From Candidatus Altarchaeota archaeon (lineage in GTDB: Archaea; SpSt-1190), in contig JAAOXU010000016.1 in assembly GCA_018220935.1 (NCBI GenBank), positions 1 to 34,716 on the forward strand: a DNA stretch of 34,716 nucleotides, written 5' to 3'. The notes beneath the pieces were generated by a model. That model was given only the letters and a program-made list of their open reading frames with translations, did no database searches and was not told the origin of the DNA. Shown piece by piece: positions 8,811-16,596 of this stretch; the stretch's first letter is position 1; each line of letters begins with the position of its first letter. A program made the translations under genes and the position numbers.

Positions 8811-10196
8811 ATGGAATTAAAGTTCTTAAAAGACCGTGAGAAAAAGTATTGGTTTAAAGCTAAACAACGTAGTGAATTTCAAGTTACGGGACCTCTAACT
8901 GACAAAAAAGTGGAGCAAATAGCCGCTTTTAAGAAAGATCCGAAATGGATGATTAAACTCAGATTAAAAGGATTTAATTTTTTTAAAAAAATGACAATGC
9001 CAAAATTTGGACCTGACTTGTCTGGTATAGATTTTAATGACATAATTTATTATTCTAAACCTTCAGACAAAGCAACCGAGTGGGATGATGTTCCAAAAGA
9101 TATTAAAAATACTTTTGAGAAATTAGGAGTTAGTGAAACTGAAATGAAAATGCTTTCAGGTGTTGAACTCCAATATGATTCTGAAGTTATTTTTGAGAAA
9201 GCAAAAAAAGGTCTTGACAAGCTTGGAGTAATTTACATGAGTATGGATGAGGCTGTAAAAAAACACCCCAACCTTGTGAAAAAATATTTTGGAAAGCTTA
9301 TTCCGCCAACTGACAATAAATTTGCGGCTCTAAATACCGCAGTTTGGAGTGGTGGAACTTTTATTTATGTTCCAAAAGGAGTTAAGGTACCTTTTCCACT
9401 TCACACTTACTTTAGGATAAATCTTGAAGGCTTTGGTCAATTTGAACGAACTCTAATTATAGTTGATGAGGGTGCTGAAGTTACGTATGTTGAAGGATGT
9501 ACGGCACCATTATACAGCAAATCAACACTACATTCTGCAATAGTAGAACTTGTAGCACTCCCTGGTTCTAAACTAAAATATATTACCCTTCAAAATTGGA
9601 GTAATAATGTGTATAATTTAGTAACTAAACGAGCCTTTGCATATCAAAACTCTTTTGTTCAGTGGATTGATGGAAACTTCGGTAGTAAAGTTACTATGAA
9701 ATACCCTGCTATATATTTACTTGAGCCCCGTGCGCGTGGTGAAGTTATCTCAATTGCAATTGCAAGTGATGGTCAAAATATTGATTCTGGTGCAAGGATG
9801 ATCCACAAAGCACCTGAGACGAGTTCAAATATGATCTCTAAAACCATATCTTTAGGGGATGGAGTCTCAACGTTTAGGGGTACAGTTCGGATATATCCTG
9901 AAGCTAAGTTTAGTAAGGTTACAACTGAATGTGATTCACTTCTTAGTGGGACGTCATCTGCAAATGCCATTCCAAAAATTGAAATTATGGATGATACTGC
10001 TTCTTTAAACCACGAAGCTAGAATGGGAAATATTGATCAAGAAAAACTAATGTACTTAATGTCTCGTGGGTTTGACGAGAAAACAGCTATGAGTATGTTG
10101 GTCTTTGGTTTTGTAAGGGACTTTGTAAAGGAGCTTCCAATGGAGTATGCTCTTGAACTTCAAAGATTAATTGAATTTGATATGGGTGGTCATTAA
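8811..10196 (+). CDS. sufB: Fe-S assembly scaffold SufB
   Basis: NTAVWSGGTFIYVPKGVKVPFPLHTYFRIN, YVEGCTAP, TECDSLLSG..A.PKIEIMDDTASLNHEARMGNID. Confidence 0.95.
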   Translation: MELKFLKDREKKYWFKAKQRSEFQVTGPLTDKKVEQIAAFKKDPKWMIKLRLKGFNFFKKMTMPKFGPDLSGIDFNDIIYYSKPSDKATEWDDVPKDIKNTFEKLGVSETEMKMLSGVELQYDSEVIFEKAKKGLDKLGVIYMSMDEAVKKHPNLVKKYFGKLIPPTDNKFAALNTAVWSGGTFIYVPKGVKVPFPLHTYFRINLEGFGQFERTLIIVDEGAEVTYVEGCTAPLYSKSTLHSAIVELVALPGSKLKYITLQNWSNNVYNLVTKRAFAYQNSFVQWIDGNFGSKVTMKYPAIYLLEPRARGEVISIAIASDGQNIDSGARMIHKAPETSSNMISKTISLGDGVSTFRGTVRIYPEAKFSKVTTECDSLLSGTSSANAIPKIEIMDDTASLNHEARMGNIDQEKLMYLMSRGFDEKTAMSMLVFGFVRDFVKELPMEYALELQRLIEFDMGGH

Positions 10197-10942
10197 TGAT
10201 AATAAATTATGGTGTAGATCATGAGTCGTTTCACATTAAACCCAAAGTTCTAAAGGGAAACCTTCCCGTTCCAAACGGTTTTGAAAAATTTACGTCAGCA
10301 ATGAGTGAATTTCCAAAAAATTTCTTAAACGTTCAAGCTTTGATAACTTCGGATTTTTCAAAAAGTCTGAAATTAGATCTAAAGGATTCAGTTGTTGGTA
10401 TGAAATTACAGGCATCTGGTAAACTTCATACTGAACTTGTTGGAGTAAACTACCTTCAACGAGTAATTATGACTAAACCTAACGAACACTTAAAAATTAG
10501 TTATAGATCCAAAGATTCAATTAGTTATGTCAAAGACTTGATTTACTTGTCGGAAGGTTCAAGTTTTAGTTATGATGGTCGATTTAAGTCAAAAAGTGGT
10601 GAATTTGTAAATTTTGTCCATGTAGTTCACAAAAAACCAAATGCAACCAGTAAAGTTACCGTTAAAGGACTTGTGTTTAACCAGGCAACTGTACTCACAA
10701 CGGGTGAATTACTTTTAGGTTCAAAAGGTTCAGACACCTCAGTAAACAGCTTTGCTGTAGTATTTGGTGACGGGAAAATAAACGCCGTCCCAGAACTTCT
10801 AATTAGTGATCCAAACACTACCTCTTTTCACAGTTTCAAAAAAATATACCTAACGCCTGAGCAGACCTTCTTTTTGGAGTCTAGGGGCATAAAGCAAAAT
10901 AATATAGAGAAGTTTTATGAAAGATTTATCTTAGGTGATTAA
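10196..10942 (+). CDS. sufD: Fe-S assembly protein SufD-like (SufBD family)
   Basis: SufBD C-terminal pattern GKINAVPELLISDPNTTSFHSFKKIYLTPEQTFFLESRGI; in suf operon, 1-nt overlap with sufB. Confidence 0.88.
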   Translation: MIINYGVDHESFHIKPKVLKGNLPVPNGFEKFTSAMSEFPKNFLNVQALITSDFSKSLKLDLKDSVVGMKLQASGKLHTELVGVNYLQRVIMTKPNEHLKISYRSKDSISYVKDLIYLSEGSSFSYDGRFKSKSGEFVNFVHVVHKKPNATSKVTVKGLVFNQATVLTTGELLLGSKGSDTSVNSFAVVFGDGKINAVPELLISDPNTTSFHSFKKIYLTPEQTFFLESRGIKQNNIEKFYERFILGD

Positions 10943-10943
10943 C

Positions 10944-12140
10944 ATGAACTACCAAAACGACTTTCCGTTGATAAAAAATAGGGGGATTACTTATTTTGAT
11001 AGTGGGGCTACCACACTAAAACCTCAAAGTGTAATTGACGCTGTAGTTAATTTTTACACCCATCATACTGCTAATATTCATAGAGGTATTCATATTTTGA
11101 GTGAAGAGGCTACTGAATTATATGAAGAGAGTAAAGAGAAAGTGGCAAATTTTCTAAATACTAAACCTGAAAATGTAATTTATGTAAAAAATGCAACTGA
11201 AGGACTAAATTTCGCCTCAGCGATGATTGATTTTTCAAAAGGAGACAAAGTCTTAACTTCAGTTACAGAACACCACTCAAACTTACTCCCTTGGCTTCTT
11301 CTAAAAAAACAAGGTGTTATTGTTGATTTTGTAGATATTGATGAGAATGGTAAACTTAATATGGATGAATTAGTTGAAAAAGCTAAGGGTGCAAAAGTTA
11401 TGGCATTCTCACATGCATCAAATGTGATTGGTACTATCAATCCCGTAAGTGAAATTTCAAAAATTGCAAGAGAAGTTGGTGCAATAAGTGTAATTGATGC
11501 GGCTCAATCTGTACCACATCTACCTGTTAATTTTTCAAAACTTGATGTTGATTTTTTGGCTTTTTCGGGTCATAAAATGTTAGCACCTTCTGGTACGGGG
11601 GGTTTACTTGTAAAAGAAGGATTCACCAAAACATGTACTCCACCAATTGCTGGTGGGGGAACTATTGAAGACGTTACTTTGACTGATATTAAATGGGCAA
11701 GTGGAGCTGAAAAATTTGAAGGTGGGACCCCTAATATTGAGGGTGCAATTGGTCTTGGTGCTGCAGTTGACTACTTACAAAAAATTGGAATGAAAAATGT
11801 TAGGCGCCATGAACTTGAACTTCTAAATCGTTTTTACTCAAATATTCAAGATTTACCATTAACTACCTATGGTCCTAAACCTAATGAAAGAACTGGTCTA
11901 GTTACTTTTACTCTCAAATCCCGTCTCGACGGGAAAATGGATATTCACGCCCATGACATTGCTGACTTTCTTAATGCAAGAAAAATTGCAGTTAGGAGTG
12001 GTAAACACTGCGCTCATCCACTACATTATAGGCTAAATATTCCTGCTTCAACTAGGGCGAGTTTTCATGTTTACAATACTACTGATGAAGTTGATGCCTT
12101 ATTTTTGGCATTAAAAGAGGTTGTGGAGGCGTTCTCTTGA
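10944..12140 (+). CDS. sufS: Cysteine desulfurase SufS
   Basis: TYFDSGATTLKPQ, TEHHSNLLPW, DAAQSVPHLP, FSGHKMLAPSGTGGLLV, AVRSGKHCAHPL catalytic Cys loop. ATG at 10944 preferred. Confidence 0.95.
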   Translation: MNYQNDFPLIKNRGITYFDSGATTLKPQSVIDAVVNFYTHHTANIHRGIHILSEEATELYEESKEKVANFLNTKPENVIYVKNATEGLNFASAMIDFSKGDKVLTSVTEHHSNLLPWLLLKKQGVIVDFVDIDENGKLNMDELVEKAKGAKVMAFSHASNVIGTINPVSEISKIAREVGAISVIDAAQSVPHLPVNFSKLDVDFLAFSGHKMLAPSGTGGLLVKEGFTKTCTPPIAGGGTIEDVTLTDIKWASGAEKFEGGTPNIEGAIGLGAAVDYLQKIGMKNVRRHELELLNRFYSNIQDLPLTTYGPKPNERTGLVTFTLKSRLDGKMDIHAHDIADFLNARKIAVRSGKHCAHPLHYRLNIPASTRASFHVYNTTDEVDALFLALKEVVEAFS

Positions 12141-12490
12141 ATCTTGACAAACTTTTAATAATTCATAAAAAAGCCCTTGCGTCTCAAAAAGTCATTAAAC
12201 ACAATAAAACTCATATTACTAAAAATCTGAGTTGTGGGGATGAAGTTAAAATATACCTAAATATTCAAGACGATGTGATAAAAGATGCATCTTACCAAAT
12301 AACTGGTTGTTCGATTAGTACATCCTTTACATATCTTCTAGTTGAAAAAATTAAGGGACTGCGGGTTGAAGACGTAAAAAAAATAACTAAGGAGTCTTTT
12401 TTTGATTTTTTAGGTGTTGAACCTGTGAGTTCTGGGCGAATTAAATGTGCATTAATTGCGTTGATTGCAGTTAGGTATGCTTTGAGTTAG
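12137..12490 (+). CDS. sufU: SufU/IscU-like sulfur transfer/scaffold protein
   Basis: Conserved Cys contexts NLSCGDEV, TGCSISTS, RIKCALIAL; 4-nt overlap with sufS. Confidence 0.85.
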   Translation: MNLDKLLIIHKKALASQKVIKHNKTHITKNLSCGDEVKIYLNIQDDVIKDASYQITGCSISTSFTYLLVEKIKGLRVEDVKKITKESFFDFLGVEPVSSGRIKCALIALIAVRYALS

Positions 12491-12519
12491 CTTTTTATTA
12501 GACCTCTAAGATTAAACGT

Positions 12520-13383
12520 ATGCAAATAATTGGTGGAATTTTAGGCAAAAAAGTTGCAGATATTATTGGGGCTGAACATGTGAGTTTAGAAGAAATTCAG
12601 TTTCCAGATGGTGAATTTAAATTCAGAATAAATACTGAAAAACTAGACTCAGACGTCGCAGTTGTCATGAGAAAAAGGGCAAATGAGAGTATAAACGCTT
12701 ACTTGGTAAAGATGTATCTTTTAACTAAAACTCTTTATCACGCGGATTCAAATATTAAGTTGGTTATGCCATATTATCCTTTTGCAAGACAAGATATTCA
12801 GTTTAAGCCGACTGAACCATTAAGTGTTGAATATGTTGCAAGTATGTTTGATCCACTTATCACTGATTTTTTTACAGTAACTCTTCATATGCAAAGAAAG
12901 AGTAGCATAACTCCTATGTTTAAACATGCTAAGGCAGTAAATATTTCAGGAATACCTGCTTTAGCAGAAGCTTTGCCAAAAGTTGAGAATGCATTTGTTT
13001 TAGGACCTGATACTGAATCAATCGTATGGTCAAAAGAGCTAGCGGGTCTTCTTGAAAATGATGACTATGGTGCTTTCACAAAGGAGCGCGATATTGATAC
13101 TGGTGAGATTAAAATTACTGCTAAAGACTACGACTTTGAAGGTAAAAATTTGATAATGGTTGATGATATGGCCTCAACTGGGGGGACTAGTTTACTCGCC
13201 ACTAAGTATGCAAGAGATAGGGGAGTAAAGGATGTTCACTTGAGTTTTGTTCACCCTGTATTAGCTAGTGGTGCACTAGAAAAATTAAGGGCTGCAAATC
13301 CAAAGTCATTAATTGCGGCAAATACGCTTGAGAGTCCAATTTCAACTGCCAATGTTGCCCCATTAATTGCAAAATACCTGTAA
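12520..13383 (+). CDS. prs: Ribose-phosphate pyrophosphokinase
   Basis: FPDGEFKFRI, MPYYPFARQDIQFKPTEPLS, LHMQ, PRPP loop IMVDDMASTGGTSLLAT. Confidence 0.95.
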   Translation: MQIIGGILGKKVADIIGAEHVSLEEIQFPDGEFKFRINTEKLDSDVAVVMRKRANESINAYLVKMYLLTKTLYHADSNIKLVMPYYPFARQDIQFKPTEPLSVEYVASMFDPLITDFFTVTLHMQRKSSITPMFKHAKAVNISGIPALAEALPKVENAFVLGPDTESIVWSKELAGLLENDDYGAFTKERDIDTGEIKITAKDYDFEGKNLIMVDDMASTGGTSLLATKYARDRGVKDVHLSFVHPVLASGALEKLRAANPKSLIAANTLESPISTANVAPLIAKYL

Positions 13384-13463
13384 ATTTTAGCTTAATGAAG
13401 TTGAAATTTTAAATGAAATTCAACTTTCACCTTAATTTATAAACTGTCATTGTGCATCCTTAA

Positions 13464-14066
13464 ATGGCCATAGCAATCTTTGATTTTGATGGGACTCTTG
13501 TGTATATGCCCAGTTCCTTAGTTTGGTCAAAAAAAATGCCACTCTTAAAAAAATTAATGTTTCCTTTTTTATATATCTTTGAGAAAATAACGGGTAAGTC
13601 GTTGTATCAAAAAAAAGCATTTGAGTGGATGGTAGGTCTAGATATTCGTTCAACTTTAATTGATATGGCAAAGCTTCCTGCAGTTCCAAAAGGCTTGAAA
13701 TACTTTAAGGAATTAAGTGAGAGAGGTTACCGCATGATTGTCATGAGCTATTCACCTGGTGTAGTAATTCAACCATGGCTAGATTATCATGGTCTTAATG
13801 CGGAAGTGATCTGTCCTGATTTTGATGTCTATGATGGAGTAGTCCAAAACATCTCAACAGATGAAATAACTCAAATTTATATGCAACAACCAAAATATGC
13901 TAAAACTGATATAATTAAAATGTTAAACGTATTGCCTGAAGTGTCGGTGGGAGACAACCCAAAACGAGACGTTTTATGTAGTAACTATAAGCCAATTCAA
14001 GAGCTTCAACCCAAGTATAAAACTAAACTATCTCAAGTTCTAAGTAACCTAAATAAAATCTTTTAG
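13464..14066 (+). CDS. HAD-family hydrolase
   Basis: DFDGTLV, MSYSPG, VGDNPKRD motifs; TTTATAAAC about 25 nt upstream. Confidence 0.85.
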   Translation: MAIAIFDFDGTLVYMPSSLVWSKKMPLLKKLMFPFLYIFEKITGKSLYQKKAFEWMVGLDIRSTLIDMAKLPAVPKGLKYFKELSERGYRMIVMSYSPGVVIQPWLDYHGLNAEVICPDFDVYDGVVQNISTDEITQIYMQQPKYAKTDIIKMLNVLPEVSVGDNPKRDVLCSNYKPIQELQPKYKTKLSQVLSNLNKIF

Positions 14067-15146
14067 TCTTTTTTGTGTTGAGATTGTTTTCCAAATTGTA
14101 CTTTTCTTTTTCCAAGTTTTCCAGTCAAGTTCGGAATTTAATCTCTTTTCTAAATCACAAAGTGAACTAAATTTCTCTGGTTTATTTTTTAGTCCTTGTT
14201 TGACTGCTTCTCTAATATGCCACACACCAACAGGATAAATGTACTTATTTCCAATTTGACGAATTACAATGCAGGTTGCTTGCCTTTTTTGTTTTTCAAG
14301 GTGTCTTAAGATTTCTAGTCTCGCAGAATAATAGGCGCCTGTAATATTTTTTGCATAGTCTTTTTTTAGTCTTGCATATTCAAAGTCAGCAATTACATCT
14401 CCCTCGTGCCACCTTTCTAACATTTCAAAGCCCCAGCCCCATGGTACTAAGACTATCCAAAAATGATTGTCCCAATGATTTACTTTATATAATTCATAAT
14501 TTTTGATCTCATCTTTATTTCGGATTTTCAAAAATAAATCTTTTGCAAGACTCGAATCAACAGCAGTAATAGCCCACCTTGTTGGTACTAGCTTTCTTTG
14601 ATTTTTTAACCCTAAGTTACCTGTACTTAATATTTGAACCAGATAGTCAAAACCATACTTTTCTAATTTTAGTATGGAATCTTGAGCTTTAATGTCAAAG
14701 CTATCAACAACACTATATATTTTTTCAGGAATTTTAGTATCCCCAGGTGTAATTGAAGTTGCGTATGCATTAAATCCATGGGGACTAAGTCGATTTGGTA
14801 TGTGTTTTAGTTTGACATCAAAATCAACCGGATTTATACTAAGTGCAGTCTCTTCTGATTGTCTTATACTTGCTTTTTGATAAGTCCGAAGTTCATTGGC
14901 TCTAATTGTGACAAACTCTTCAAGTTTTAGATCATATGGTTTTTTGTGAATTCCACTTAATGATAAATTAGGTCCAATTGAGACTTGTGGATAACCTTTC
15001 CAACTAATCATATAATTTGGGGGTGAAGGTGCTAGTATTTCTTTTTTCAAATTCCTAAAACTATCAAATTTTCGAAATAGTGGACAAGTTGATAAACCAC
15101 ACATTAATTTACCCTTACATTGTGTGCAAATCTTATCACTAATCAT
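14049..15146 (-). CDS. nre: Archaeal DNA repair protein Nre with C-terminal PIP-like motif
   Basis: N-terminal Zn-finger CTQCKGKLMCGLSTCPLF, Nre-like body, C-term QKRLKDFI. ATG at 15146 preferred to GTG at 15158. Confidence 0.88.
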   Translation of the reverse strand: MISDKICTQCKGKLMCGLSTCPLFRKFDSFRNLKKEILAPSPPNYMISWKGYPQVSIGPNLSLSGIHKKPYDLKLEEFVTIRANELRTYQKASIRQSEETALSINPVDFDVKLKHIPNRLSPHGFNAYATSITPGDTKIPEKIYSVVDSFDIKAQDSILKLEKYGFDYLVQILSTGNLGLKNQRKLVPTRWAITAVDSSLAKDLFLKIRNKDEIKNYELYKVNHWDNHFWIVLVPWGWGFEMLERWHEGDVIADFEYARLKKDYAKNITGAYYSARLEILRHLEKQKRQATCIVIRQIGNKYIYPVGVWHIREAVKQGLKNKPEKFSSLCDLEKRLNSELDWKTWKKKSTIWKTISTQKRLKDFI

Positions 15147-15251
15147 CACAGGGACCACGTATTCGAGAGTTTAAAAGGCAGAGGAGGCCGTTGCCATTAT
15201 AACTTAAGAGGGGTCGAAAACCTTTTTAAGGAGAACAGTCATCCTGTTCGA

Positions 15252-15581
15252 ATGACAATCCAATTTTGTAAGTGTGGATCGATGATGATGCCTGAGAAAC
15301 TTGAATCAGGGCTCTCTTGGACTTGTAGAAAATGTGGACACTCTGAATCTGCTAAGGGCAATAAACTTGTCATAAAAGAAGAGGTCAAATCGACTGTTAC
15401 TATTCCAGTCTTTGATGTTGAAAAGACTAAAGATAAACTCTCAACAATTGAAGCTGATTGTAATAAGTGCGGTGGAGACCAAGCTCTTTGGTGGATGCAA
15501 CAAACTAGATCAGGAGATGAGCCTGCAACACGTTTTTTCAAATGTATTAAATGTAGTAATACTTGGCGAGAATACGCTTAG
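15252..15581 (+). CDS. tfs: Transcription factor S (TFIIS/RPB9-like)
   Basis: 109 aa; N-terminal ribbon CKCGSMM..CRKCG; C-terminal ribbon CNKCGG..QTRSGDEPATRFFKCIKCSNTWREY with the acidic DE hairpin. ATG at 15252, not 15120. Confidence 0.95.
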   Translation: MTIQFCKCGSMMMPEKLESGLSWTCRKCGHSESAKGNKLVIKEEVKSTVTIPVFDVEKTKDKLSTIEADCNKCGGDQALWWMQQTRSGDEPATRFFKCIKCSNTWREYA

Positions 15582-16546
15582 ACTATCCAGATTAAACTAG
15601 CAAAGGCAAGCTCAATAGTCCATATAAATTTGACGACTTCCTTTTCTGTGTATTTACCATTCATAAAAAAGTGCGGTATTGAATAGATACCCCCGTGTCT
15701 TACAATTTTTCCGTCAACAAGTTTGCCAACTGTTGGCTGTTTGAATTTTCCTTTTAGTTTTAGTAATGATTCAATACCAAATGGAATTGCAAGAATCATA
15801 CCTGCTTTCTCAACATTTCCAACAATTGAAATTATGGCTAATACTCCGCCTAAAAAGTAAGTGAGACTATCTCCTGGTAATATTTTTGCTGGATACTTAT
15901 TTAATAAGAATATTCCTGCAATTGCACCAAGTGCTGAGAACGCCAAAATTTTGGCTGCAATGTTTGAGTAAAAGTATGTATAAAGTGAAAGTGAGGTGAG
16001 ATAAATTATTCCAAGACCCGATTCGAGTCCATTTAATCCTGCAAGTAAATTCACTAAGTTTGATGCAATCATAATGCCAAATGGAACTAAGAAAAGTGGA
16101 TAAAATAAACCAAAATTAATTTCCCCAAAAAAAGGTAGAGACATTGTACTATTACCCAAACGAAGAGCCATAATTGGTATGGCGGCAGGTAAAGTCAACA
16201 ATGGTTTTTGCCATTGCTTAAGACCAATTCTCTTATTTTTTGCTACATAAACATCATCTAAAAATCCGACAAAAGTAATAAAAGCAATACTCAAAATTCC
16301 CGCCATAACGTCAAGTAATCCACTATAGTCTTGGTAAAGATATGTTCGTAAAAACACATACATCATGGCTGCAAAATAGAAACTAAGAAACGTTGGGATG
16401 CCTGCACTACTAGGTAGACTCGGAGTCCCTTTTTTGTGAATATCAGTTCCTACAAGGCCTGCTGCTTTGAAGTATTTTCTCACCCAAGAACCAAAAAAGT
16501 ATGCCAAAATCATGGCTACAAAGGCTTCTATGATGAAGGTTTCCAC
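15578..16546 (-). CDS. Glycosyltransferase family 4 / MraY-WecA-ALG7-like polyprenyl-P sugar-1-P transferase
   Basis: Multi-TM; KKGTPSLPSSAGIPTF, FVGFLDDVY, NLLAGLNGLESG, ILPGDSLTYFLGG, RHGGIYSIPHF. Confidence 0.9.
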   Translation of the reverse strand: METFIIEAFVAMILAYFFGSWVRKYFKAAGLVGTDIHKKGTPSLPSSAGIPTFLSFYFAAMMYVFLRTYLYQDYSGLLDVMAGILSIAFITFVGFLDDVYVAKNKRIGLKQWQKPLLTLPAAIPIMALRLGNSTMSLPFFGEINFGLFYPLFLVPFGIMIASNLVNLLAGLNGLESGLGIIYLTSLSLYTYFYSNIAAKILAFSALGAIAGIFLLNKYPAKILPGDSLTYFLGGVLAIISIVGNVEKAGMILAIPFGIESLLKLKGKFKQPTVGKLVDGKIVRHGGIYSIPHFFMNGKYTEKEVVKFIWTIELAFASLIWIV

Positions 16547-16566
16547 ACCCTTGAGTCATTTGAGGA

Positions 16567-16574
16567 TTTATAAT
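16567..16574 (+). promoter_or_regulatory. Archaeal TATA box TTTATAAT for the TIM-barrel cassette (leaderless GTG start likely)
   Basis: TTTATAAT centred about 26 nt upstream of GTG 16597. Confidence 0.5.
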
Positions 16575-16596
16575 ACCTGCATCTTGTTTATCCCTC

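Noticed and set aside
10763-10790. GACGGGAAAATAAACGCCGTC inverted repeat in sufD, considered as a member of the TCCCG palindrome family
   Set aside because: Different layout (outer GACGG, 12-nt loop) and within ordinary coding sequence; does not match the family.
15120-15251. 44-aa N-terminal extension of TFS in the ORF track
   Set aside because: Canonical TFS starts at MTIQFCKCG (15252); the upstream part overlaps the Nre 5' end and promoter.
15239-15541. Minus-strand 100-aa ORF overlapping TFS
   Set aside because: Antisense to the well-supported TFS gene.
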